From the NCBI GenBank assembly GCA_963720705.1, contig CAVRGJ010000007.1, positions 186,001 to 250,000 on the forward strand: 64,000 nucleotides of DNA. The letters are read 5' to 3'. The notes beneath the pieces are model-generated. The model saw only the letters and a list, made by a program, of their open reading frames with translations, was not told the DNA's origin and made no database searches. This document shows positions 19,879-28,844 of this stretch, one piece after another. The number at the start of each line of letters is the position of its first letter. The stretch's first letter is position 1. Source of the DNA: DASWJZ01 sp963720705 (GTDB lineage Bacteria > Pseudomonadota > Alphaproteobacteria > Rhizobiales > Afifellaceae). A program made the position numbers and the translations under genes.

Positions 19879-20808
19879 ATGATCTCCTCCGCGTTCATTC
19901 GCTACGTCGACCGTGCCCGCGAGGGACGAACGGCGCTTTGGTGCATTTGCGTTGGGGCTGCAGTCATTCTGCTCGTATGGGCAATTGTTACGGTTGTCGC
20001 CTTCATCGTCGGGGCCGTGTTGAGCGGCTTCTTGCCGGGCGTCGGCGATCCGGGAGCTCTCATGCAGCTCTTCCTCGCGTCGCCGGGCGGCGACGCGACG
20101 GCGCTCGCGTCGTTCCTCGGAATGTCGGGCGGTGTCTTCCTTGCCGTCAGGCTGGTGCATGGGCGTCCCTTCGCGACCGTGCTTGGTGCAAGCGGCCGGA
20201 TCGCGTGGCGAAATTTCGCGCGCGGGCTGGCGGCGGCACTCATCGCGTCAGCACTCGCCGAGCTGGCTACGTTCTTCATCGACCCATCGCTCAAACGAAA
20301 CGCGATCGGCCTGGGCGCGTGGCTGGCATGGCTCGTGCCGCTCGCGGCGCTCCTCTTCGTGCAGGTGTCGGCGGAGGAGCTCGCGTTCCGCGGCTACCTG
20401 ATGCAGTCGCTCGCCGCGCGCTTCAGAAGCCCGCTCGTCTGGGCCCTGATCCCGATTGCGCTCTTCACCGCTCTCCACTGGGATGCGCACTCCCCACCTG
20501 CGATGAAGACCGCGATGCTTCTGAGCATCGGTGCCTTTGCCGTCCTTGCGACCGCGCTTGTCGTCAGGACCGGCAATCTTGGCGCCGGGATCGGCGTGCA
20601 TCTCGGATTGAACGCCTTCGGCATTCTATTTGTCGCGCATATGAGCTGGCTCTCTGGCGGCGCGCTTTTCGTAAGCCGGCCACTCGATGCCGGCGGCTGG
20701 TCGCTGCTCGACTCGCTCCTCGTTGGAATCGCCAGCATCGGCAGCTTTGGATTGATGGCCGTATTCCTTCTTCATCCCCGCTCGCCGCTGAGGGTGGGCG
20801 AGGCTTGA
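19879..20808 (+). CDS. CPBP-family intramembrane metalloprotease
   Basis: A 309-residue polytopic membrane protein. The abortive-infection/CAAX-protease (CPBP) motifs are present: EELAFRGYL (EExxxR) near residue 163, FTALHW near residue 196, and HLGLN near residue 240. These residues bind the catalytic metal in this family, whose members process membrane or prenylated proteins or act in bacteriocin immunity. It is followed 52 bp later by the CueR-like gene. Confidence 0.82.
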   Translation: MISSAFIRYVDRAREGRTALWCICVGAAVILLVWAIVTVVAFIVGAVLSGFLPGVGDPGALMQLFLASPGGDATALASFLGMSGGVFLAVRLVHGRPFATVLGASGRIAWRNFARGLAAALIASALAELATFFIDPSLKRNAIGLGAWLAWLVPLAALLFVQVSAEELAFRGYLMQSLAARFRSPLVWALIPIALFTALHWDAHSPPAMKTAMLLSIGAFAVLATALVVRTGNLGAGIGVHLGLNAFGILFVAHMSWLSGGALFVSRPLDAGGWSLLDSLLVGIASIGSFGLMAVFLLHPRSPLRVGEA

Positions 20809-20860
20809 CCTTCCCGTCGCTGGAACCATCTCTTTCGAAGAGCCGGGAAGGAGAGGCGCG

Positions 20861-21256
20861 ATGAATATCGGCGAGGCGGCGAGGGCGAGCGGACTGCCGA
20901 CGAAGACCATCCGCTACTATGAAGATATCGGTCTCGTCCGGTCTGACCGAAGGAACAACAACTATCGCGACTATTCGGAAACCGCGCTGCACAATCTGCG
21001 CTTCCTGCGGCGCGCCCGTGCCCTGGGCTTCTCGATCGAGGACTGCCGCCAGCTTCTCTCGCTCTATGCCGACAAGCGCCGCGCAAGCGGCGACGTACGC
21101 CGGTTGGCCGAAGCGCATATCGGTGAGATCGACGCCAAGGTCGCCGAGCTCAAGGCGATGCGGAAGACGCTTTCCGCACTCGTCGTCGCGTGCCACGGCG
21201 ATCACCGCCCCGACTGTCCGATTCTGGAGGACCTCGCCGGAGCGAAGCGTGCCTGA
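20861..21256 (+). CDS. MerR-family regulator, CueR/HmrR-like copper sensor
   Basis: A 131-residue regulator with the MerR N-terminal winged helix (MNIGEAARASGLPTKTIRYY), a dimerisation helix, and a C-terminal metal loop C-HGDHRPD-C. Two cysteines seven residues apart, followed by PIL, match the Cu(I)/Ag(I) site of CueR. It would bend overlong promoters of copper efflux genes in response to copper. No copper pump is adjacent, but nirK elsewhere in the window is a copper enzyme. AAGGAG precedes the ATG. Confidence 0.85.
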   Translation: MNIGEAARASGLPTKTIRYYEDIGLVRSDRRNNNYRDYSETALHNLRFLRRARALGFSIEDCRQLLSLYADKRRASGDVRRLAEAHIGEIDAKVAELKAMRKTLSALVVACHGDHRPDCPILEDLAGAKRA

Positions 21257-21773
21257 CCGTGTGGTGCGACCGCGCACGGTTACCGTCAACGACAGGATGC
21301 AACGCGGCTACCTTTATCGGCTGACCGAGCTGCAAGGAAAGAACTTCGACCCCGAATTCAAGCCGGAACTGACACCGCGGGAGATGTTGAAGCTCGGCGT
21401 CTTCGGCGGGAAATACATGACCGATTGCCGGGACGAGTTTCCGGCCGCCTGGTTCAAGGATGCGAAGCTCGCCAAGGATCACGCCGACAAGGCGCTGAAT
21501 TTCTTCGGCGTCGATGCCAGTCACCCGCTCTCGGAGTGGCGACGGAAGGGCTGGATCCATCCGGACGACCCGCGGGGATGGTTCCAGTGGTACTGCCGTT
21601 ACTATCTCGGCCGGCGCATGCCGGAGGAGGATGCACGGCAGATCAAGCGCTGGAAGGCGATCCGCCGCCATGTCGCGCAAATCAAGAAGAACTGCGAGCC
21701 AGGCGACATCCATTGCCGCCGCCGCCAGCGGCAGGCGCTGCTCCACTGGGCCTATGACAGCAGGAAGATCTAG
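21249..21773 (+). CDS. Conserved hypothetical protein
   Basis: A soluble, Trp/Tyr/Arg-rich 174-residue protein that I believe is conserved in Rhizobiales, though the family has no function. Recognisable stretches are ELTPREMLKLGVFGGKYMTD and WIHPDDPRGWFQWYCRYYLG. The GTG at 21249 overlaps the end of the merR gene by 8 bp; ATG 21297 is an alternative start that loses 16 residues. It may be translationally coupled to merR. Confidence 0.65.
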   Translation: MPDRVVRPRTVTVNDRMQRGYLYRLTELQGKNFDPEFKPELTPREMLKLGVFGGKYMTDCRDEFPAAWFKDAKLAKDHADKALNFFGVDASHPLSEWRRKGWIHPDDPRGWFQWYCRYYLGRRMPEEDARQIKRWKAIRRHVAQIKKNCEPGDIHCRRRQRQALLHWAYDSRKI

Positions 21774-21782
21774 GAGGGTGCG

Positions 21783-22502
21783 CTACGCGGCCGGCTGAAG
21801 CGCCGTCTTTCGCGGTTTTGCGCGTGATATCTTCCGAGCTTTCTCCGCGGCTAACTTCGGCTGATAAGCGGCAAGGAAGACATCGACCGCGCTTTTGACC
21901 GTGCGTTCGATCTTTTCCGCCGAAGGGCGCGGCTGCGTGCCGTAAAGCATCGGCTTTACGATTCCGGCCTGTGCGAGATCGAGGAACTGGTGCGCAGCCA
22001 GATCGCAGTCGTCAATCGAAAGCGCGCCTCTGCGCACCTGCGCTTCGAGATAATGGGTGACGTCGGCGACGCAGAGTGCAGGACCTTCGCGATAGAAGTC
22101 GGAGGCCACTTCGGGCATCCGCTCGATAATGGCCATGACGGAGCGTTTCGCACGAATCACATGTGGGGCGGAGAGGAACGTGACAAAGTCGCGGCCGAGC
22201 TTCGTGAGCACGGCGGCAACGTCGGGGTCGGCCGGGTCGGCGGTGATATTCTGCTCCGACCGCTCCGCATGCATGAGAGCCGTGAACAGCCGCTCCTTGT
22301 TCTCGAAATAGACGTAGAGCGTGCCCTTCGACACGCCGGCGACGCGCGCGATGTCGTTCATGCTCGCAGCGTCGAAGCCGTGCTTCAGGAAGACCTTGCG
22401 CGCACCCGCAAGGATCTGCTGTCGCTTGCGCGGATCCTGGCCGGCACCGCTTTCCTCAGGTTTTGACGGCGCGAAGGCGCCGGGCGCGGAAATCTCCGTC
22501 AT
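21783..22502 (-). CDS. TetR-family repressor of the adjacent EmrAB-type pump
   Basis: A 239-residue TetR regulator. The DNA-binding helices are in ILAGARKVFLKHGFDAASMN and GVSKGTLYVYFENKE (residues about 29-75). The ligand-binding part contains a Cys-containing ALCVADVTHYLEAQVRRG. It is divergent from an EmrA/EmrB pair, and the gap between carries two copies of one palindrome, the usual layout for a repressor of its neighbour. A low-complexity basic tail ends the protein. Confidence 0.9.
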   Translation of the reverse strand: MTEISAPGAFAPSKPEESGAGQDPRKRQQILAGARKVFLKHGFDAASMNDIARVAGVSKGTLYVYFENKERLFTALMHAERSEQNITADPADPDVAAVLTKLGRDFVTFLSAPHVIRAKRSVMAIIERMPEVASDFYREGPALCVADVTHYLEAQVRRGALSIDDCDLAAHQFLDLAQAGIVKPMLYGTQPRPSAEKIERTVKSAVDVFLAAYQPKLAAEKARKISRAKPRKTALQPAA

Positions 22503-22624
22503 TGCTGCATTTCCTCGTTCCGGGGCCGAAGTCCCGATTCTTCTTCAGCCGATTCCCCTCACGAATCTCCCTCAAGAAACTACGACGAAACAGTTGCGAA
22601 ACACGCATCAACAAATTTTGTGAC

Positions 22625-22640
22625 CGAACCGTTCGGTTCG
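22625..22640. promoter_or_regulatory. TetR-type operator, copy 1
   Basis: The palindrome CGAACCG-TT-CGGTTCG lies within a longer repeated block (TGACCGAACCGTTCGGTTCG). It is 60 bp upstream of an identical copy. The sequence resembles operators of other alphaproteobacterial TetR repressors of efflux genes. Confidence 0.75.
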
Positions 22641-22684
22641 ATCTTGAAATAGATCGGAACTTGGTCCATTTCAAGCGCCCTGAC

Positions 22685-22700
22685 CGAACCGTTCGGTTCG
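22685..22700. promoter_or_regulatory. TetR-type operator, copy 2
   Basis: Identical to copy 1, 41 bp before the EmrA ATG. Binding here would block the pump promoter; copy 1 is nearer the tetR gene. Confidence 0.75.
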
Positions 22701-22741
22701 ATATCGAGATTTCAGCGCAGTAGAGAAAGTGGAGAGCCCCG

Positions 22742-24037
22742 ATGGCCAAGGTTCTCGTCAACGCCGTGAAAAGTGGCGCGACAGAAGGGGAAGCTACTGA
22801 TTTCCCTGTGAATTTAGAGGCGGCTGTCCCCGAAAGCCGGAGAGCCACAGCCTTACGGGCAATTCCCGGCGGGCCGTCGCGCGAAGGAGATCTGCCGGAG
22901 GGCGAGGCGCGCGCCGACCAGCGCGCGGCACCGCAAGAGGCTGGCGCGGCCCCGAACGCTGCCGCAACGGCCGCACCGCCGAAGCGGAGAGGAAGGCGGG
23001 TCGCCGTTATCGGCGCGCTCGTCGCCCTGATCGGGATCGGTGGCTATTTCGGCCACGACTGGTGGGCGCGTGGGCGTTTCATGGTCACCACGGACGACGC
23101 GTATGTGAGTGCGGATTCCGCCGTGATCGCACCGAAGGTCGCCGGCTACGTCAAGGCCGTGCCGGCCGGCGACAATGCGCGTGTTACGGCGGGAACGCCG
23201 CTCCTTCTCATCGACGATTCCGACTACCGCATCGCCTTGCAACAGGCCGAAGCGCAGGTCGCAGCCCAGCAGGCGGCGATCTCTCGCATCGGCCAGCAGA
23301 TTGCCGCCGGCGGTGCGCAGGTCACGCAGGCGCGCGCCGAACTCGCCTCCGCCAAGGCCGGGGCCGCCAATGCTCAGCTCGAGTACGACCGCGCCACGGC
23401 GCTCGCCGGCAAGTCCTTCGGGACGCAACAAGCGGTCGATGCGGCCAAGGCGGAGCTGCTGCAGGCGAACGCCGGCATCGATGCCGCGAACGCGGGCGTC
23501 GCGACGGCGGAAGCCAATGCCGCTGTGCTCTTGGCCCAGAAGGTCGAGGCCGAGCGGGCCCTCGACAAGGATCGACTCGTTGCCGACAAGGCTAAGCTCG
23601 ACCTCGAACACACGATCGTGCGTGCGCCCTTCGACGGCGTCGTCGGCAACCGCGCGGCCGAGCCCGGCGAATACGTCCAGCCGGGCACGCGGCTGATGGC
23701 ACTCGTGCCGCTGCAGGACATCTACATCGACGCGAACTTCAAGGAGACGCAGCTCGCGGGGCTGCGCCCCGGCCAGACGGCGAACATTTCCGTCGACGCC
23801 TATCCCGACCGGGTCATCAGCGGGACGGTGGCGAGCGTCGCCCCGGCCTCCGGCTCGGTTTTCAGCCTGCTGCCGCCCGACAACGCCACCGGTAACTTCA
23901 CCAAGGTCGTGCAGCGCCTTGCGGTCCGCGTCCGCGTTCCGGCAAACGTCGCCGCCGAGGATCTGATCCGCCCCGGCATGTCGGTGGTCGTGGCCGTCGA
24001 CACGCGTTCCGGCTCCACGTCCGTCGCGTCGCGCTAG
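22742..24037 (+). CDS. EmrA-like membrane fusion protein (HlyD family)
   Basis: A 431-residue periplasmic adaptor. About 80 hydrophilic residues precede a single membrane helix (VAVIGALVALIGIGGYF, about 86-102). The HlyD motifs follow: TTDDAYVSADSAVIAPKVAGYV, a long Ala/Gln-rich coiled-coil hairpin around 150-285, and IVRAPFDGVVGN with PGTRLMALVPL. It pairs with the EmrB-like transporter 22 bp downstream. The two operators upstream indicate TetR control. Confidence 0.9.
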   Translation: MAKVLVNAVKSGATEGEATDFPVNLEAAVPESRRATALRAIPGGPSREGDLPEGEARADQRAAPQEAGAAPNAAATAAPPKRRGRRVAVIGALVALIGIGGYFGHDWWARGRFMVTTDDAYVSADSAVIAPKVAGYVKAVPAGDNARVTAGTPLLLIDDSDYRIALQQAEAQVAAQQAAISRIGQQIAAGGAQVTQARAELASAKAGAANAQLEYDRATALAGKSFGTQQAVDAAKAELLQANAGIDAANAGVATAEANAAVLLAQKVEAERALDKDRLVADKAKLDLEHTIVRAPFDGVVGNRAAEPGEYVQPGTRLMALVPLQDIYIDANFKETQLAGLRPGQTANISVDAYPDRVISGTVASVAPASGSVFSLLPPDNATGNFTKVVQRLAVRVRVPANVAAEDLIRPGMSVVVAVDTRSGSTSVASR

Positions 24038-24059
24038 AAGGCCGGCAAAGGAGCGCGCC

Positions 24060-25628
24060 ATGGCCGACCGGTCTATCGCCGCAACAGCCGATCCGCCGAT
24101 CCCACCCCGGCAGATCGCCGCTTTCGTGGTGCTTGCGGTGGGGATGTTCATGGCGATCCTGGATATCCAGATCGTCGCCTCGTCGCTCGCCGAGATTCAG
24201 GCCGGGATTTCGGCGAGCGCCGACGAGATATCGTGGGTGCAGACGTCATACCTCGTTGCCGAGATCGTCATGATCCCGTTGACCGGGTTCCTCGGCCGCG
24301 CGTTCTCGACGCGCTATCTCTTCGCGATCGCCGCCGGCGGCTTCACGCTGGCGAGCATTGGCTGCGCGACCGCGACTTCGATCGGCGAGATGATCGTGTG
24401 GCGCGCGCTGCAGGGATTCATCGGCGGCGCGATGATCCCCTCCGTCTTCGCAGCGGCCTACACGATCTTCCCGCGCAGCCGTCAGGGCATGATCTCCGCT
24501 GTCGTCGGATTGATCGCGACGCTCGCGCCGACAGTGGGGCCGACGGTCGGCGGCTATCTGACCGACCTTTTCTCCTGGCACTGGCTGTTCCTGGTGAATG
24601 TCTTTCCCGGCATCGCCGTGACGGTCGGGACGCTCATCCTCGTCGACTTCGACAAGCCGAATCTCAAGATTCTGAGGAACTTCGACTTCGTCGGTGTCGC
24701 GACGCTCGCCGTCTTCCTCGGCAGTCTTGAATACGTGCTGGAGGAAGGACCTTCGAAAGACTGGTTTGACGACCGGACGATCGTCACCTTTGCGCTTGTT
24801 TCGGTTATCGCCGGCATCGCATTCTTCGCCCGCGCGCTGACCGCCCGTGAGCCGATCGTCGATCTCAGGGCCTATCTCGACCGCAATTTTGCGACCGGAT
24901 CGCTATTCATCTTCGTGCTCGGCATCGGGCTCTACGGCCTCGTCTACCTCTACCCGGTCTATCTCGCGCGCGTGCGCGGCTACGACGCGCTGCAGGTCGG
25001 CGAGACGATGTTCGTGACCGGCCTCTTCATGTTCCTGACCGCACCGATCAGCGGAAGGATCGCGCAAAAGGCAGATCCGCGCATCATGATCGCCGTCGGG
25101 ATGGGACTCCTCGCAATCTCCTGCCTCGAGCTCGTGCCGATCACCAGGGATTGGGCTTTCGCCGAGCTTTTCATTCCGCAGGCGGTGCGCGGTGTCGGGT
25201 TGATGGTGGCGATGATCCCGGTCTCGATGCTGGCGCTCGGAACGCTTTCCCCCGAGCGGCTGAAGAATGCCTCGGGCCTCTTCAATCTGATGCGGAATTT
25301 CGGCGGCGCTGTCGGACTTGCGGTCATCAACACGCTTCTGAACGACCGCTGGGACCTCCACATTCAGCGCCTGCATGACGCGGTAACGTGGAGCCGCGAC
25401 GCAGCGAACGAGCGCCTCGCGTCGATGACGCAGCACCTCGCGTCGGCGCTCGGCACCGACGCCGACATGGCGGCGCTGAAGTCGCTGACGATGACGGTCA
25501 GGAGCCAGGCGCTGGTGATGGCCTTCTCCGACATCTTCCTGATCCTGGCGGTGCTCTTCTTCGCCGTGGTGCTCTTCGCCCCGCTGGCGCAAAGACCGAT
25601 GGCGAGACCTGCAGGCGGCGGGCACTGA
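24060..25628 (+). CDS. EmrB-like DHA2-family MFS drug transporter
   Basis: A 522-residue inner-membrane proton antiporter with about fourteen hydrophobic segments. The DHA2 motifs are visible: FMAILDIQIVASSLAEIQ in helix 1, EISWVQTSYLVAEIVMIPL in helix 2, and the helix 5 motif IATLAPTVGPTVGGYL (motif C). It would export hydrophobic drugs together with the EmrA-like adaptor. AAAGGAG lies seven bases before the ATG. Confidence 0.92.
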   Translation: MADRSIAATADPPIPPRQIAAFVVLAVGMFMAILDIQIVASSLAEIQAGISASADEISWVQTSYLVAEIVMIPLTGFLGRAFSTRYLFAIAAGGFTLASIGCATATSIGEMIVWRALQGFIGGAMIPSVFAAAYTIFPRSRQGMISAVVGLIATLAPTVGPTVGGYLTDLFSWHWLFLVNVFPGIAVTVGTLILVDFDKPNLKILRNFDFVGVATLAVFLGSLEYVLEEGPSKDWFDDRTIVTFALVSVIAGIAFFARALTAREPIVDLRAYLDRNFATGSLFIFVLGIGLYGLVYLYPVYLARVRGYDALQVGETMFVTGLFMFLTAPISGRIAQKADPRIMIAVGMGLLAISCLELVPITRDWAFAELFIPQAVRGVGLMVAMIPVSMLALGTLSPERLKNASGLFNLMRNFGGAVGLAVINTLLNDRWDLHIQRLHDAVTWSRDAANERLASMTQHLASALGTDADMAALKSLTMTVRSQALVMAFSDIFLILAVLFFAVVLFAPLAQRPMARPAGGGH

Positions 25629-25877
25629 CCCGGCCCACCTGCGGACTTCGCGCCTTCTCCGCGCGAGGTCCTGCACTTTTGATGCGGTTGTCGCCGCTCG
25701 GCCATGTCGAAGGACTGGAGCGAGAGCACCTGCGCCGCCAGGAAGAGTTGCAGAAGAGACAGAATTCCTCCTGAACGATGGGCTGCTCCCTCGAACCGCG
25801 TTTCCTTGCGCCCCATTACCGCGACAACCGGCTCCCCTTTGCCTCGCTTGCCGCGCTGCGGTATGCGTATCGGCGCC

Positions 25878-26282
25878 ATGGCTGAGACTCACCTGAAGGC
25901 GGCCACTTCCCGCCCGCTTTCGCCGCATCTCATGATCTTCCGGCCGTTGATCACGATGGTGATGTCCATCGTCCATCGCATCACCGGCGCGGCGCTCTAT
26001 TTCGGCATGCTCTTCCTTGCTTGGTGGCTGATCGCGGCGGCGACGGGACCCGGCGCCTTCGACATCGCCAATGCCTTTTTCGGCTCGTTCCTCGGCAGGC
26101 TGATCCTCTTCGGTTTCACCTGGGCGCTGATCCACCATCTGCTCGGCGGCATCCGTCATTTGATCTGGGACACCGGCGTGGGCTTCGAGCCGCGCGTCGC
26201 CAATCTCTTCGCCTGGGTAACGCTTGCCGGTTCGGTGGTGCTGACTTTCGTGGTCTGGATTATCGGATACGCGCTCCGATGA
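25878..26282 (+). CDS. sdhC: Succinate dehydrogenase cytochrome b556 subunit (SdhC)
   Basis: A 134-residue membrane anchor. It has the SdhC signature RPLSPHLMIFRP (about residues 11-22) and SIVHRITGAALYFG, three helices, and the heme-ligand region LIHHLLGGIRHLIWD (about 87-101). The frame runs further upstream but the family starts at MAETHLKAATSRPLSPHL. The stop overlaps sdhD (ATGA). It helps bind heme b and ubiquinone in complex II. Confidence 0.95.
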   Translation: MAETHLKAATSRPLSPHLMIFRPLITMVMSIVHRITGAALYFGMLFLAWWLIAAATGPGAFDIANAFFGSFLGRLILFGFTWALIHHLLGGIRHLIWDTGVGFEPRVANLFAWVTLAGSVVLTFVVWIIGYALR

Positions 26283-26665
26283 AGTCGATCCGCACGCCGC
26301 TCGCCGAGGTCCGCGGTCTCGGCTCCGCCAAGAGGGGGACCGGCGAGTTCGTCGTCCAGCGGCTGACCTCGGTCGCACTCGTCGTGCTCTTGACGCTCTT
26401 CATCGTCATCGTCGTAACCTTGAACGGCGAGCCTTATGCGAATGTGGTCGCCACGCTCTCCTCACCGCTTGTCGCCGTCATCATGTTCGCCGGCATCCTC
26501 GCGACAGTCGTCCATATGCGGATCGGCATGCAGGTCATCATCGAGGACTATGTGCAAGGGGAGATGATGAAGGTTTCGCTCCTCGTGCTGAACTGGCTTT
26601 TTTCTTGGGGCGTGGGGCTCGTCTCGGCGTTCGCGATCCTGAAGATCGCCTTCGGCGGCGTCTGA
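26279..26665 (+). CDS. sdhD: Succinate dehydrogenase hydrophobic membrane anchor (SdhD)
   Basis: A 128-residue three-helix anchor subunit. It begins KSIRTPLAEVRGLGSAKRG, typical of alphaproteobacterial SdhD, and has a heme-ligand His in ATVVHMRIGMQVIIEDYV. It is coupled to sdhC by a 4-bp overlap and to sdhA by a 1-bp overlap (TGATG). Confidence 0.94.
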   Translation: MKSIRTPLAEVRGLGSAKRGTGEFVVQRLTSVALVVLLTLFIVIVVTLNGEPYANVVATLSSPLVAVIMFAGILATVVHMRIGMQVIIEDYVQGEMMKVSLLVLNWLFSWGVGLVSAFAILKIAFGGV

Positions 26666-28509
26666 TGGCCCAAGACCGGAAGAGCAACGGCAAGGGCAAC
26701 GGGAGTGCGCCCGGCGTCAACGGCCGCGCCTATCCCGTCACCGAGCACCAGTTCGACGTGGTCGTTGTCGGCGCCGGTGGCTCCGGCCTTCGCGCCGTCG
26801 TCGGCGCGAGCGAAGCGGGGCTGAAGACCGCCTGCATCACCAAGGTGTTTCCGACCCGCTCGCACACTGTCGCCGCGCAGGGCGGCATCGCGGCGGCACT
26901 CGGCAATATGGGCCCCGACGACTGGCGCTGGCACATGTACGACACCGTGAAGGGGTCGGACTGGCTCGGCGATCAGGACGCGATCGAGTTTCTCTGCAGG
27001 AACGCGCCTGAGGCCGTCTACGAGCTTGAGCATTGGGGCGTGCCATTCTCGCGCACCGAGGCCGGCACGATCTATCAGCGGCCGTTCGGGGGTATGACCA
27101 CGCATTACGGCAAGGGCATCGCACAGCGCACGGCGGCCGCGGCCGACCGTACGGGCCACGCGATGCTGCACACAATGTATGGGCAATCGCTGCGCCATTC
27201 GGCCGAGTTCTTCGTCGAGTATTTTGCCATCGATCTTTTGATGGACGGCGGCGCGTGCCGCGGCGTCGTGGCGCTCTCGCTCGACGACGGCACGGTGCAT
27301 CACTTCCGCGCGCACAAGACCATCATCGCGACCGGCGGCTACGGCCGCATCTATTTTACCTGCACGGGCGCGCACACGCAGACCGGCGACGGCAATGCGA
27401 TGGTGCTTCGTGCCGGCTTGCCGCTGCAGGACATGGAATTCGTGCAGTTCCACCCGACCGGCGTCTACGGCGCCGGCATGCTCATCACGGAGGGCGCGCG
27501 CGGCGAGGGCGGTTATCTTTCCAATTCCGAAGGCGAGCGCTTCATGGAGCGCTACGCACCGTCGGCTAAGGACCTTGCGTCGCGCGACGTCGTCTCGCGC
27601 GCCATGACGGTGGAGATCCGCGAGGGGAGGGGCGTTGGCAAGGAGCGCGACCACATCTACCTGCACCTTGAGCATCTCGACCCGGCGGTGCTGCACGAGC
27701 GGCTCCCCGGCATCTCCGAATCCGCGCGCATCTTCGCCGGCGTCGACGTGACACGCGAGCCGATACCGGTGCTGCCGACCGTGCACTACAACATGGGCGG
27801 CATCCCGACGAACTATCACGGCGAGGCACTGACCAAGGCGGACGGCGATCCGGATGCGGTCGTGCCCGGCCTGATGGCGGTCGGCGAAGCGGCCTGCGTC
27901 TCGGTCCACGGTGCCAACCGGCTCGGCTCGAACTCGCTGGTCGATCTCGTCGTCTTCGGCCGCGCCGCCGGCGCGCGCTGCGCACAGACAATCACGCCCG
28001 GCGAGCGCCATCCGGAGTTGCCCAAGGATGCCAACGAGAAGGCGCTATCGCGTCTCGACCGCGCCCGCAACGCGGATGGCGGCGTTCCGACCGCCGAGCT
28101 CAGAGGCCGAATGCAAAGGGTGATGCAGGAGAACTGCGCCGTCTTCCGCACCGGCGAGGTGCTTGACGAGGGACGCACACGGATCGGCGATGTCTGGCGC
28201 GCCTCCGACGATCTCGGCGTAAGCGATCGCGGCCTGATCTGGAACACCGATCTGATCGAGACGCTGGAGTTTGAGAACCTCGTGGAGCAGGCGGTCGTCA
28301 CGATGGAATCGGCGGCGAACCGCACCGAAAGTCGTGGCGCGCATGCGCGCGAGGATTTTCCCGAGCGCGACGACCGGAATTGGATGAAGCACACGCTCGC
28401 CTTCGCCGATGTCGAGGCAAAGCGTATCCGTCTCGACGACCGCCCGGTGCACACCTATACCCTCACTAACGACATCAATTACATCGAGCCGAAAGCACGC
28501 GTTTACTAG
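26665..28509 (+). CDS. sdhA: Succinate dehydrogenase flavoprotein subunit (SdhA)
   Basis: A 614-residue catalytic subunit that oxidises succinate to fumarate. The dinucleotide fold VVVVGAGGSGLRAVV comes near residue 32. The covalent-FAD His lies in SHTVAAQGGIAAALGNMG (about residue 70). Active-site stretches QFHPTGVYGAG and GANRLGSNSLVDLVVFGR follow. About 25 extra N-terminal residues rich in Lys, Asn and Gly precede the usual start. Unusually, two small genes separate it from sdhB. Confidence 0.96.
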   Translation: MAQDRKSNGKGNGSAPGVNGRAYPVTEHQFDVVVVGAGGSGLRAVVGASEAGLKTACITKVFPTRSHTVAAQGGIAAALGNMGPDDWRWHMYDTVKGSDWLGDQDAIEFLCRNAPEAVYELEHWGVPFSRTEAGTIYQRPFGGMTTHYGKGIAQRTAAAADRTGHAMLHTMYGQSLRHSAEFFVEYFAIDLLMDGGACRGVVALSLDDGTVHHFRAHKTIIATGGYGRIYFTCTGAHTQTGDGNAMVLRAGLPLQDMEFVQFHPTGVYGAGMLITEGARGEGGYLSNSEGERFMERYAPSAKDLASRDVVSRAMTVEIREGRGVGKERDHIYLHLEHLDPAVLHERLPGISESARIFAGVDVTREPIPVLPTVHYNMGGIPTNYHGEALTKADGDPDAVVPGLMAVGEAACVSVHGANRLGSNSLVDLVVFGRAAGARCAQTITPGERHPELPKDANEKALSRLDRARNADGGVPTAELRGRMQRVMQENCAVFRTGEVLDEGRTRIGDVWRASDDLGVSDRGLIWNTDLIETLEFENLVEQAVVTMESAANRTESRGAHAREDFPERDDRNWMKHTLAFADVEAKRIRLDDRPVHTYTLTNDINYIEPKARVY

Positions 28510-28535
28510 CCGAAGGCCCGAGCAGGAGGATTCCA

Positions 28536-28844
28536 ATGCGCCTTGGTTTCGGGGTTGCGGTCGGATTTTTCGTTGCGCTTTCGACCACGGCGTTCGCCTC
28601 CGATCGCGATGCCATCATCACGTCTTGTGAGGCGCGCTACAAAGCGCCGGAACGGACATGCGCCTGCATGGCCGACAAGGCGATCGCCGAGTTCGATGCC
28701 AAGGAGCTCGTGTTCTTCGAAGCGATCGTAGAGAAGGGGGTCATGGGCGCGATGTCGGCCGCGCCTGCGGGCCTGACGCAAGAAGAGGCGAACCACGTCG
28801 CCGGCCGCGTCTCAGTGTTGCCGGCGGAATGCGTAAATGGCTAG
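28536..28844 (+). CDS. Small exported protein of unknown function
   Basis: A 102-residue protein with a signal peptide (MRLGFGVAVGFFVALSTTAFA|SD) and a short mature part with four cysteines, three of them in SCEARYKAPERTCACMADK. It lies between sdhA and the DUF3052 gene and overlaps the latter by 8 bp, so it is part of the sdh transcript. The pairing suggests disulphides in the periplasm. No family is recognised. Confidence 0.65.
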   Translation: MRLGFGVAVGFFVALSTTAFASDRDAIITSCEARYKAPERTCACMADKAIAEFDAKELVFFEAIVEKGVMGAMSAAPAGLTQEEANHVAGRVSVLPAECVNG

